Positions 55,909 to 63,057 of a stretch of 64,000 bases of DNA are shown here, piece by piece (within the stretch, counting starts at the first letter, position 1; every line of letters starts with the position of its first letter). The stretch comes from Nonomuraea pusilla (GTDB taxonomy: Bacteria; Actinomycetota; Actinomycetes; Streptosporangiales; Streptosporangiaceae). Both the position numbers and the translations under genes were made by a program. The notes beneath the pieces were generated by a model. The model saw nothing but the letters and a program-made list of their open reading frames with translations, searched no databases and had not been told where the DNA came from. Location of the stretch: the NCBI RefSeq assembly GCF_900109355.1, contig NZ_FOBF01000020.1, positions 5,387-69,386 of the forward strand, written 5' to 3'.

Positions 55909-56109
55909 CGGAGCCCGCCGCGACCCGGTCGAACGGCACCCGGGAAGGGACCGGGGGCGCGGGCGAAACGCGCCCTCACGCGAACGCGCGAGGATCAGCG
56001 AGGGAGCCGCCCCAGAAGGTGGAACGGCTCCGGAAAACGATCATGCGCTTATGGCGGCCGCCGGGGTCCTAGGCGAACGGCATAAGCGCATGGTCCTCGA
56101 CCGGCTCGC

Positions 56110-56442
56110 TCAGTGAGCCGCCTCGTACTTCTCGACGACCGTGGAGGCGATGCGGCCACGCTCGCTCACCGGCAGGCCGTGAGCCTTGGCCCACTGCCGG
56201 ATCTCGGAGCTCTTCTCCCTGCTCATCGCACGCTGCCCGCCCCGGCGTCCGCGGCGCGCGGCCACGGCGCCCGCCTTGCGGGCGTGCTGGACGAAAGGCG
56301 TGAGCGCGTCCCTCAGCTTCTTGGCGTTAACGTCGCTGAGGTCAATCTCATAGGAGGAGCCGTCAATAGCGAAGCTGACCGTCTCATTGGCCTCGCCCCC
56401 ATCGAGGTCATCGATGAGAATCTCCTGGATCTGCTTGGCCAT
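56110..56442 (-). CDS. lsr2: Nucleoid-associated xenogeneic silencer Lsr2
   Basis: A 110-aa H-NS-like protein that coats AT-rich DNA. The N-terminal oligomerisation part (EILIDDLDGGEANETVSFAIDGSSYEIDLSDVNAKKLR) and the C-terminal DNA-binding part with the RGR hook (WAKAHGLPVSERGRI) are intact. It should silence AT-rich islands such as those near 16.3 and 18.2 kb. The ATG begins MAKQIQEILIDDL, the family start. Confidence 0.96.
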   Translation of the reverse strand: MAKQIQEILIDDLDGGEANETVSFAIDGSSYEIDLSDVNAKKLRDALTPFVQHARKAGAVAARRGRRGGQRAMSREKSSEIRQWAKAHGLPVSERGRIASTVVEKYEAAH

Positions 56443-56515
56443 CTACGCAATCCTTTCCCGGAGCATTGTTTCATTCGCCTGCCCAAACATATACCCGGAA
56501 AGGCGCGGAGACAAT

Positions 56516-56695
56516 TCAGCCCTGCGGGGATTCGCCTGACTGGCGGATCAGTTCCGGGTTCTCGGCCTGACGGCGGCGGTTAGCCCCCCTGCCGAAGCCC
56601 TCGGCCCGCAGCAACTTCACCACCCCAAAGATGAAGGCGCCCCCGACGACGAGCGGCGGGATGAGCGCTGACAATACCTCTGTTACGGCTTCCAT
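56516..56695 (-). CDS. Small single-span membrane protein
   Basis: A 59-aa protein with one membrane helix (about 8-28, LSALIPPLVVGGAFIFGVVKLL) and a charged, cytosolic C-terminus (RGANRRRQAENPELIRQSG). GGAGG lies upstream of the ATG. Its place just upstream of lsr2 is suggestive but no function is known. Confidence 0.65.
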   Translation of the reverse strand: MEAVTEVLSALIPPLVVGGAFIFGVVKLLRAEGFGRGANRRRQAENPELIRQSGESPQG

Positions 56696-56957
56696 TCGTC
56701 CTCGCCTCCACGGCTGCAGGGGTTTCGGAGCGCTTTTTGCGCACGGCCGCGGCCACAGGAGCACGGGCACGTCCCGTGCCACGCGCGCCGCCAACCACCC
56801 ACACCCGACCATAGCGGCACAGAGATGCCCTTCGCCTGGCAGGGGCACCAACATCCGGCAACCCGGACGTCCCATAGCCTAATGCCAGTCTCTCCAGGCT
56901 CCTTACCGGATCAACAGAAAATTTTGCGGAAAAGGCGTCCGCGCAGGTGCGCACGGC

Positions 56958-57446
56958 TCAGCGAAGATCTTTGACCACGCGCGTTCCCGCGAGCCTGTCG
57001 TGCGGCCCGCGCTGCAGCGGCTTGTCGATCAGGATAGCCAGTCCGAGGGCGAACACGAGCATTCCAGCCAGGAGATTGACCACAGGAATGCCCATCAGCA
57101 TGATCGCCCCTGGATAGACCAGGGACCGTTTCAGCAGCGTCCGCGGAGGAAGACCCTCCGGCGCCACGCGAATCCTCATGATCGCCTTGCCGAAGGTGCG
57201 CCCGGCTCGCGAAAGGGCCGCCCAGTCGTAGAGCGCATAACCGAGCCCCGCGCCGAACCAGGCGAGCGCGCCGGGCAGCCGGCCGCCGAACACGTCGGGC
57301 GCCCCGACAGTGCGAAAGAGGCCCCACAGCGCAATGAACAGAATGTAATAGAAGACGCCGAACGCGAGCACCTCGACGCCGCGCGCGGCCAGCCGTTCCC
57401 ACCATTCCGCGGGCGCGGGACCGGCCCCGGACGGCGTTCCGGACAT
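56958..57446 (-). CDS. RDD-family membrane protein
   Basis: A 162-aa membrane protein with three helices: FGVFYYILFIALWGLF (about 28-45), an Ala-rich one near 65-80 and IMLMGIPVVNLLAGMLVFALGLAILI (about 113-140). The C-terminal DKPLQRGPHDRLAGTRVV is the RDD signature, as in the next gene upstream. The first Arg/Asp motif is weakened (ERLAARGVEVL). GAGGTGGAGG precedes the ATG. Confidence 0.82.
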   Translation of the reverse strand: MSGTPSGAGPAPAEWWERLAARGVEVLAFGVFYYILFIALWGLFRTVGAPDVFGGRLPGALAWFGAGLGYALYDWAALSRAGRTFGKAIMRIRVAPEGLPPRTLLKRSLVYPGAIMLMGIPVVNLLAGMLVFALGLAILIDKPLQRGPHDRLAGTRVVKDLR

Positions 57447-57504
57447 ACCTCCACCTCGCGACGTCGGCGGTCTGGCCCCCCATTCTGGTACGCCCCGGAC
57501 ACAC

Positions 57505-57539
57505 AAAACAGAGGCCGGCGCGAAGCCGACCCCTGTTTT
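57505..57539 (-). terminator. Intrinsic terminator of the YGQQ-repeat RDD gene
   Basis: On the minus strand a CAGGGGTCGGC/GCCGGCCTCTG stem with a small loop ends in TTTTG; outer AAAACAG and CTGTTTT also pair. It begins 15 bases after the gene's stop. Confidence 0.85.
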
Positions 57540-57554
57540 ACGTGCCGCGTGCGA

Positions 57555-59153
57555 CTACTTGATCTTGACGACCACCGTGCCGGCGAACTTGTCGGCGAAG
57601 GTCCGCTGCAGCGGCTTGTCCCACAGCTGAGAGGCGCCGTTGACCGCGACGAGGGCCCAGGCGGCCAGGCCGCCCACGAACGGGATCACGTTGGCGATCC
57701 AGCCGCCCCACGTCCCGGCGGCCCGCTTGAGCGCCAGGTTCGAGGCCAGGCCGCCCTGCGGCATGGACACGCCCACCTGGACGACCTTGATGCCCATGAC
57801 CATCTTGCCGACCGTCTGCCCCTTCATCTTGAGCAGGAAGAACTCGTAACCCACCCACAGCGCCGTCACGATGACGGCGACGATGACGCTGACCAGCGTG
57901 GCCGAGAAGAAACCGCTGGTGGCGCCCGTGCCCGACGAGTAGCTGGCCACGAGGAGGATGCCGAGGATCAGGCCGATCACGAAGTTCAGGACGAAGAGGA
58001 TGACGCCGTCGATGAGCCTGGCCACCAGACGCTGCCACCACTCCGCGAGCGGCGCGGGGGCGCCGGGGGGCTGCACGCCCGCCGGCTGCGCGCCGTAGCC
58101 CTGACCGTAGGCGGGCTGGCCGTACCCCTGCTGGGGCTGACCGTAGGCCTGGCCGTACTGCTGGTCGCCGTACTGCTGCTGGGCGTACTGGGGCTGCTCG
58201 CCGTACTGCTGGCCGTACTGCGCCTGCTGGCCGGAGACGGGCTGCTGCCCGTAGCCGACCTGGCCGGAGGCGGGCTGCTGCCCGTAGCCCAGCTGGCCGT
58301 AGTCGGCCTGGGACTGCGGCTGCTGGCCGTAGCCCTGCTGGCCGTACTGCGCCTGCTGGCCCGACGGGGGCTGCTGGCCGTAACCCTGCTGGCCGTAGTC
58401 GGGCTGCGACTGCGGCTGCTGACCGTACTGGGCCTGCTGACCGTAGTCGGGCTGCGCCTGCTGGCCGTAACCCTGCTGGCCGTAGTCGGGCTGCGACTGC
58501 GGCTGCTGACCGTACTGGGCCTGCTGACCGTAGTCGGGCTGCGCCTGCTGGCCGTAACCCTGCTGGCCGTAGTCGGGCTGCGACTGCGGCTGCTGACCGT
58601 ACTGGGCCTGCTGGCCGTAGTCGGGCTGCGACTGCGCCTGCTGACCGTAACCCTGCTGGCCGTAGTCAGGCTGGGCCTGCGGCTGCTGGCCGTACTGGGC
58701 CTGCTGACCGTAGTCGGGCTGCGACTGCGCCTGCTGGCCGTAACCCTGCTGGCCATAGCCCTGCTGGCCGTACGCCTGGCCGGAGGCGGGCTGCTGACCG
58801 TAACCCTGCTGGCCGTAGTCAGGCTGGGCCTGCGGCTGCTGACCGTACTGGGCCTGCTGACCGTACTGGGGCTGCTGGCCGTAACCCTGCTGGCCGTACT
58901 GCTGCTGTCCGTACCCCGGCTGGGACTGCGGCTGCTGCCCGTACGGATCCTGCTGGCCGTAACCCTGCTGGCCGTACTGCTGCTGCCCGTACTGGGGCTG
59001 CTGGCTGAAGGCGTCGTCCGCCCGGTAGCCGACCACAGTCATGTCGGGGTCGGGCTCGCCTGGGCGGCGGCCCGCATTCTGTCCGTATTCGGGAGCTCCA
59101 TACGAGTTCTCGCCGGAGTCGTCCCGAGGATACGGCGGCTGTCCGGTGCTCAC
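57555..59153 (-). CDS. RDD-family membrane protein with long Tyr/Gly/Gln repeat domain
   Basis: A 532-aa protein. Residues about 50-375 are a low-complexity domain of YGQQ, QPDYGQQ and PQSQPDYGQQGYGQQ units, including a 29-residue (87-bp) tandem unit repeated about three times. The C-terminus (about 385-532) is an RDD domain with EWWQRLVARLIDGVILFVLNF, three membrane helices and the end DKPLQRTFADKFAGTVVVKIK. The Tyr/Gln composition resembles prion-like, condensate-forming segments and would be cytosolic. The GTG has GAGGTGA upstream. Actinomycete RDD proteins often have Pro/Gln/Gly-rich N-termini, but this one is very long. Confidence 0.88.
   Translation of the reverse strand: MSTGQPPYPRDDSGENSYGAPEYGQNAGRRPGEPDPDMTVVGYRADDAFSQQPQYGQQQYGQQGYGQQDPYGQQPQSQPGYGQQQYGQQGYGQQPQYGQQAQYGQQPQAQPDYGQQGYGQQPASGQAYGQQGYGQQGYGQQAQSQPDYGQQAQYGQQPQAQPDYGQQGYGQQAQSQPDYGQQAQYGQQPQSQPDYGQQGYGQQAQPDYGQQAQYGQQPQSQPDYGQQGYGQQAQPDYGQQAQYGQQPQSQPDYGQQGYGQQPPSGQQAQYGQQGYGQQPQSQADYGQLGYGQQPASGQVGYGQQPVSGQQAQYGQQYGEQPQYAQQQYGDQQYGQAYGQPQQGYGQPAYGQGYGAQPAGVQPPGAPAPLAEWWQRLVARLIDGVILFVLNFVIGLILGILLVASYSSGTGATSGFFSATLVSVIVAVIVTALWVGYEFFLLKMKGQTVGKMVMGIKVVQVGVSMPQGGLASNLALKRAAGTWGGWIANVIPFVGGLAAWALVAVNGASQLWDKPLQRTFADKFAGTVVVKIK
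58393..58653. repeat. 87-bp tandem repeats within the RDD gene
   Basis: Copies of an 87-base unit start at 58393, 58480 and 58567 (spacing exactly 87); the third diverges toward its end. Shorter echoes of CCGTAGTCGGGCTGCG continue on both sides. The array encodes the Tyr/Gln-rich domain and is prone to length change. Confidence 0.85.
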
Positions 59154-59238
59154 CGTGTCACCTCGCTTCGAGTGCGCATGTGGCACGTGTCAGGACACAT
59201 GCCTGTGCTGCCCAACGTATCGACATAGGTATCAACAA

Positions 59239-59808
59239 TCACCTTTCCATCTGGTCAAGGTCTGCGTCACCCGATGTCAGATGGAGCAGCATGCGGGTGT
59301 TGCCCAGGGTGTTCGGCTTGACGTGCTCCAGATCGAGGAACTCGGCCACACCCTCGTCGTACGAGGCCAGCAGCTCGGCGTAGACCTCGGGCGAGACCGG
59401 TGTCCCCTGGATGGGGCGGAATCCGTGCCGGGCGAAGAATTCGACCTCGAACGTCAGACAGAACACTCGTCGCAGGCCGAGATCCCTGGCCTGCCGGATG
59501 AGCGCGGAGACGATGCGGTGGCCCACTCCGGCGCCGCGGCATTCGGGGTCGACCGCCACGGTGCGGATCTCCGCGAGATCCTCCCACAGGACGTGCAGTG
59601 CGCCGCAGCCGACGACCTTCCCGTCCCGCTCCGCCACCCAGAACTCCTGGACGTCCTCGTACAGGGTCACGGTGGCCTTCTCCAGGAGCCGGGGGCCGGC
59701 GCCGGCGTACGTGTCGACGAGCCGCCGGACCCCGCGCACGTCGGGCGTGCGGGCACGCCGGACCACGACCTCGGTCTCGGGAACTGTCGACTCGGCCACC
59801 TGCTCCAT
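59239..59808 (-). CDS. argA: Amino-acid N-acetyltransferase (N-acetylglutamate synthase, actinobacterial ArgA type)
   Basis: A 189-aa stand-alone GNAT enzyme that acetylates glutamate, opening arginine synthesis. It matches mycobacterial ArgA in VRRARTPDVRGVRRLVDTYA, LYEDVQEFWVAE, VVGCGALHVLWEDLAEIRTVAV and the acetyl-CoA loop ECRGAGVGHRIVSAL, ending FLDLEHVKPNTLGNTRMLL. GGAGAG lies seven bases before the ATG at 59808. Confidence 0.92.
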   Translation of the reverse strand: MEQVAESTVPETEVVVRRARTPDVRGVRRLVDTYAGAGPRLLEKATVTLYEDVQEFWVAERDGKVVGCGALHVLWEDLAEIRTVAVDPECRGAGVGHRIVSALIRQARDLGLRRVFCLTFEVEFFARHGFRPIQGTPVSPEVYAELLASYDEGVAEFLDLEHVKPNTLGNTRMLLHLTSGDADLDQMER

Positions 59809-60100
59809 GGCTCTCCAGAGTACAGATGTCATTACGGCTCAGCCCTAACTCCCATGTCCGGGGCCATCTGGGGACATCTCACAGCCTGGCGAAGGACAGG
59901 CGGGGCGCGGGCGCCCTTCAGCCTACGAACGCCAGAACCTTGGGCAAAGAGGACATAAAGTCGGTTCTGCACGGCTTTTCACGAGATCACCTTGTGACTC
60001 TTCAGTTGTGAAACCTCTACAGACTCGGCAGTTCTGGTTGAGCAGGAACCCGGAGTGCATTAGTGTCCAGCGACGATGTTCCCCGCGCGCCTCGCGCGGA

Positions 60101-60232
60101 GACACGCCCAATCCCTCCCCCAGGGAGCCGGGGAACCACCGGTGGCACGCCTGCGTACCACCACTCGGGGTGAATCCGATACTCGGTAGGGCTGCTCCGG
60201 CCCGAACCCGTCAGCTAACCCGGTAGGCGTCG
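60101..60232 (+). ncRNA. c-di-AMP riboswitch (ydaO/yuaA type)
   Basis: The leader of the NlpC/P60 gene contains the diagnostic ydaO core: AGGGAGCCGGGGAACCACC, then GGGGTGAATCC, GTAGGGC, and CCCGTCAGCTAACCCGGTAG. Closing pairs ACGCC (60104-60108) and GGCGT (60226-60230) form the basal stem. Actinobacterial ydaO RNAs commonly precede wall hydrolase genes and lower their expression when c-di-AMP binds. The ribosome binding site GAGAGGAG starts just after the basal stem, so control of translation or early termination is possible. Confidence 0.9.
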
Positions 60233-60249
60233 ATGAGAGGAGCTGGTTG

Positions 60250-61290
60250 GTGAAGCGCACGCTCGACCGTGCGGGGAAGGCCGCGGGCGAAGCCCGCCCT
60301 CCGGAACGGGCCAGGCGGTCACGCCGCCTCGCCGCGATCGGCGCCGCCGTCGCCGCGCTGCTGTTCGCCATCCCCGTGGGTTCCGCGTCCGCCGACCCGA
60401 AGCCGTCGCTCAAGGAGCTGGCCGACCAGGTCCAGGGGATGCACACCGAGATCGAGACGCTGTCCGAGCAGTTCAACGGCCAGCGGGAGAAGCTCAAGGC
60501 CGCTCAGAAGGCCGCCAGCGCGGCCGAGAAGACGCTCTCCACCAGCGAGGCCGACCTCGCCGCCAAGCGCGCCAAGGCCGCGCTGCTCGCCCAGAGCGAG
60601 TACATGTCGGGCGGGCTCGACAAGGCGCTCGCCTTGGCCTCCTCCAGCGACCCCGACGCCTTCCTCGACAACGTCGCCACGACGTACGCGCTGCAGGAGC
60701 AGCAGAGCGAGGAGGTCAAGCAGCTCACCACCGCCATGGACGCCGCCGCCCGCGCGAAGGCCAGCGCGAAGACCCGCATCGACGAGGTCAAGAAGATCGT
60801 CGCGGACCTGGAGGCGAAGCGCTCCAAGATCACCGGGCTGGTGGCCAAGCTGGAGAGCAACCTGTACAAGCGAGCGCTCGGCGAGCTGGGCAGGCTGGGC
60901 GGCAGGGCCGTACGCGTCAACCTGCCCGTCGTCGGCACCGGCAAGGCCGCGGCGGCCGCCAGGTGGGCCCTCACGCAGCAGCTCAAGCCGTACGTCTGGG
61001 GCGCCGAGGGCCCGAGCTCGTACGACTGCTCGGGGCTCGTCATGGCGGCGTACCAGCAGGTCGGCATCTCGCTGCCGCACTACACCGGCGACCAGTGGAC
61101 GGCCGGGCGGCACGTCAGGCGCGAGGACATGCGCCCGGGCGACCTGGTGTTCTTCTACAGCGACCTGCACCACGTCGGCATCTACCTGGGCGGCGGCCTC
61201 ATGGTGCACGCGCCGCAGACGGGCGACGTCGTCCGCGTGGTACCCCTCGGGAACCGGCCGTTCGCGGGCGCCGTCCGCATCGCCGACTAG
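60250..61290 (+). CDS. Secreted NlpC/P60 endopeptidase with N-terminal coiled coil (RipA-like)
   Basis: A 346-aa exported peptidoglycan endopeptidase. Signal peptide spans about 1-49 (RSRRLAAIGAAVAALLFAIPVGSASA). A long coiled coil (about 55-205) resembles the inhibitory region of RipA-type hydrolases. The NlpC/P60 domain (about 235-346) has Cys in SYDCSGLVMAAYQ, His in HHVGIYLGGG and the third His in MVHAPQTG. GAGAGGAG lies eight bases before the GTG. It is downstream of a c-di-AMP riboswitch, so DisA output should tune this enzyme. Confidence 0.94.
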   Translation: MKRTLDRAGKAAGEARPPERARRSRRLAAIGAAVAALLFAIPVGSASADPKPSLKELADQVQGMHTEIETLSEQFNGQREKLKAAQKAASAAEKTLSTSEADLAAKRAKAALLAQSEYMSGGLDKALALASSSDPDAFLDNVATTYALQEQQSEEVKQLTTAMDAAARAKASAKTRIDEVKKIVADLEAKRSKITGLVAKLESNLYKRALGELGRLGGRAVRVNLPVVGTGKAAAAARWALTQQLKPYVWGAEGPSSYDCSGLVMAAYQQVGISLPHYTGDQWTAGRHVRREDMRPGDLVFFYSDLHHVGIYLGGGLMVHAPQTGDVVRVVPLGNRPFAGAVRIAD

Positions 61291-61363
61291 GCGTACGGCC
61301 GGCGCACCGGTGACGTGCCGTCGGCCGGCCCGCCTCTTCGCGGCTCCGCCGTCGTGCCCGCCG

Positions 61364-61720
61364 TCAGATGAGCTGCCGGCGGGCCGCCCAGGCCACGGCC
61401 TCGATCGCGGTGTCGACGCCGATGCGGTCGCAGATGCCGCGCAGCCTCCTGCGTACGGTGCGGCCGCTGACGTCGAGCCGCCTGCCCACGCGATCGACCG
61501 TGACTCCCTTGGCCAGCTCGGCGAGCAACGCCACGTCCGCGTCGCTGAGCTCCACACCTTCCGTGAGCGCATCCATCGGGAGCCCTCCCCCCAACAGCAG
61601 ACCCCGGCCCCTCGCCAGCCGGAGCAACCGCTCGTCCCGCAGACGGTAAACGCATTCAGGAAAGGTCGTCAAGCAGGCCGGTATCGGGGGTTGACCAGGG
61701 CTGTTGACATGATCCTGCAT
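61364..61720 (-). CDS. Small protein with C-terminal LuxR-type helix-turn-helix
   Basis: A 118-aa protein. Residues about 65-118 form a LuxR/GerE-type DNA-binding domain: LSDADVALLAELAKGVTVDRVGRRLDVSGRTVRRRLRGICDRIGVDTAIEAVAWAARR-like. The N-terminal half is short and has no receiver or kinase features. It is divergent from the P450 gene, and its ATG at 61720 falls inside the candidate P450 promoter; a later start at 61577 (MDALTEG) is possible. A local regulator of the P450 is plausible. Confidence 0.72.
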   Translation of the reverse strand: MQDHVNSPGQPPIPACLTTFPECVYRLRDERLLRLARGRGLLLGGGLPMDALTEGVELSDADVALLAELAKGVTVDRVGRRLDVSGRTVRRRLRGICDRIGVDTAIEAVAWAARRQLI

Positions 61721-61732
61721 GTGTGACGTACT
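61704..61732 (+). promoter_or_regulatory. Candidate promoter of the cytochrome P450 gene
   Basis: TTGACA (61704-61709), a 17-base spacer and CGTACT (61727-61732) make a fair -35/-10 pair. Transcription would start near 61739, which supports the ATG at 61762 over the upstream GTG at 61723. Confidence 0.5.
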
Positions 61733-61761
61733 CACCGTATGTCGGCACACTTCCCGAGCTG

Positions 61762-63000
61762 ATGAGCGGTCACTCCAGCCCTGACAGCGGCTCCGCGCCG
61801 GTCCTGCCAAACGCGGCCGACGTGCTGGGATTCGACCCGTTCGACCCGGGATTCATGCGAGATCCGTATACCCGGTACCGGGAGTTGCGTGCTCGCGGCC
61901 CGCTCGTCCGCACCCGCGCCGGACTGCTGGTCGCCACGACGTACGAGCTCTGCTCGGCGCTGCTGCGCGACCCCCGCTTCGGCCACGGCACGGTGCAGCC
62001 TGAGGGCGAGGACGAGGCGGCGCACTCGTTCCTCGTGCTCGACCCGCCCGACCACACGCGGCTGCGCGGGCTGGTCAGCCGGGCGTTCACGCCCAGGATG
62101 GTGGAGCGGCTGCGCCCGCGCGTGGAGGCGATCGCCGCCGGGCTGATCGCGGACCTGCCGGACGAGACGGACCTGCTCGACCGCTTCGCCTACCCGCTGC
62201 CCGTCATGGTGATCACCGAGATGCTGGGCGTCCCGGTGGAGGACCACGAGCGGTTCAGGACGTGGAGCGGCGACCTGGCGGGCGGCCTCGACCCGGTCCT
62301 GACGCAGGCGCGGGCGGCGCGGGCGGAGCGGGCGCGGGCGGAGCTCGGGGCGTACGTACGCGGCCTGGTGGCCGTCAGGCGGGAGCGGCCCGGCGACGAC
62401 CTGCTGAGCGCGCTCACGCGGGTCGAGGAGCTGACCGAGGCCGAACTGGTGGCGACGTGCGTGCTCCTGCTCGTGGCGGGCCACGAGACGACCGTCAACC
62501 TGATCGCCAACGGCGTGCTCAACCTGGCCGGGCGCGGCCTGCTCCGCCACGCGGCCGAGCGGCCCCGCCAGGTCGTCGAGGAGGTGCTCAGGTACGACCC
62601 GCCGGTGCAGCTCACGTCCAGGACGGCGCTGACGGACGCGGACCTGGGCGGCACGCCGGTGCCCGCGGGGACGCCGGTGCTGGGGCTGATCGGGGCGGCC
62701 AACCGCGACCCGGCCGTCTTCGACGAGCCCGACAGGTTCGACGTGGGCCGCGAACCGGGCCGGCACCTGGCGTTCGGCCTGGGCGTCCACTTCTGCCTCG
62801 GGGCGACGCTGGCCAGGATGGAGGGCGAGATCGCGCTGGCGGCGCTGGCGGCGACGGCGCCGAAGCTGGAGCTCGCCGAGGCTGAGCCGCCGTACAGGGG
62901 GAACATCGTGCTGCGCGGGCTGGCCCGCCTGCCGGTACGCCTCGGACGCCGGCGGCCGGGGACGCCGCCCGCGCTCGACGGCGGCACGTCCGTCGCGTGA
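61762..63000 (+). CDS. Cytochrome P450
   Basis: A 412-aa soluble haem mono-oxygenase of the bacterial CYP107/CYP105-like group. The I-helix motif is LLVAGHETTVNLIANG (about 235), the K-helix ExxR is in VVEEVLRYDPPVQ (about 275), and the haem loop is AFGLGVHFCLGATLAR with the axial Cys (about 350). The substrate is unknown; no ferredoxin or ferredoxin reductase gene is adjacent. ATG chosen from promoter position. A terpene or polyketide tailoring role is possible, but it lies 47 kb from the geosmin genes. Confidence 0.94.
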   Translation: MSGHSSPDSGSAPVLPNAADVLGFDPFDPGFMRDPYTRYRELRARGPLVRTRAGLLVATTYELCSALLRDPRFGHGTVQPEGEDEAAHSFLVLDPPDHTRLRGLVSRAFTPRMVERLRPRVEAIAAGLIADLPDETDLLDRFAYPLPVMVITEMLGVPVEDHERFRTWSGDLAGGLDPVLTQARAARAERARAELGAYVRGLVAVRRERPGDDLLSALTRVEELTEAELVATCVLLLVAGHETTVNLIANGVLNLAGRGLLRHAAERPRQVVEEVLRYDPPVQLTSRTALTDADLGGTPVPAGTPVLGLIGAANRDPAVFDEPDRFDVGREPGRHLAFGLGVHFCLGATLARMEGEIALAALAATAPKLELAEAEPPYRGNIVLRGLARLPVRLGRRRPGTPPALDGGTSVA

Positions 63001-63008
63001 CGCGGAAC

Positions 63009-63037
63009 GGGGCGCGGGCCGGTGTGGCGCGCGCCCC
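63009..63037. terminator. Hairpin between P450 and lysS
   Basis: GGGGCGCG (63009-63016) pairs with CGCGCCCC (63030-63037), between two convergent genes. It probably serves both. Confidence 0.65.
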
Positions 63038-63057
63038 TCCTCGTCGGGCCGGTGCGG

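Larger units (their letters stand above)
54717..56109. other. Long gene-poor interval between lsr2 and clpC
   Basis: Nearly 1.4 kb without a gene I can support. Open frames occur on both strands but are unlike proteins and lack ribosome binding sites. The clpC promoter occupies about 54720-54915. The rest holds short tandem duplications (ATTGATCCAGCGG at 55711-55737; a 24-bp unit at 55861-55908) and GATCCGGAGA-type echoes near 55750. In mycobacteria lsr2 and clpC1 are close neighbours, so this looks like decayed or inserted DNA. Confidence 0.5.

Noticed and set aside
54830..56100. Frames of 90-150 codons between clpC and lsr2
   Set aside because: No domains, no Shine-Dalgarno or leaderless box, and several run through tandem duplications.
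57505..57539. Riboswitch or attenuator before the next RDD gene
   Set aside because: The stem with a T tail directly after the YGQQ gene stop is a plain intrinsic terminator, and no riboswitch consensus matches.
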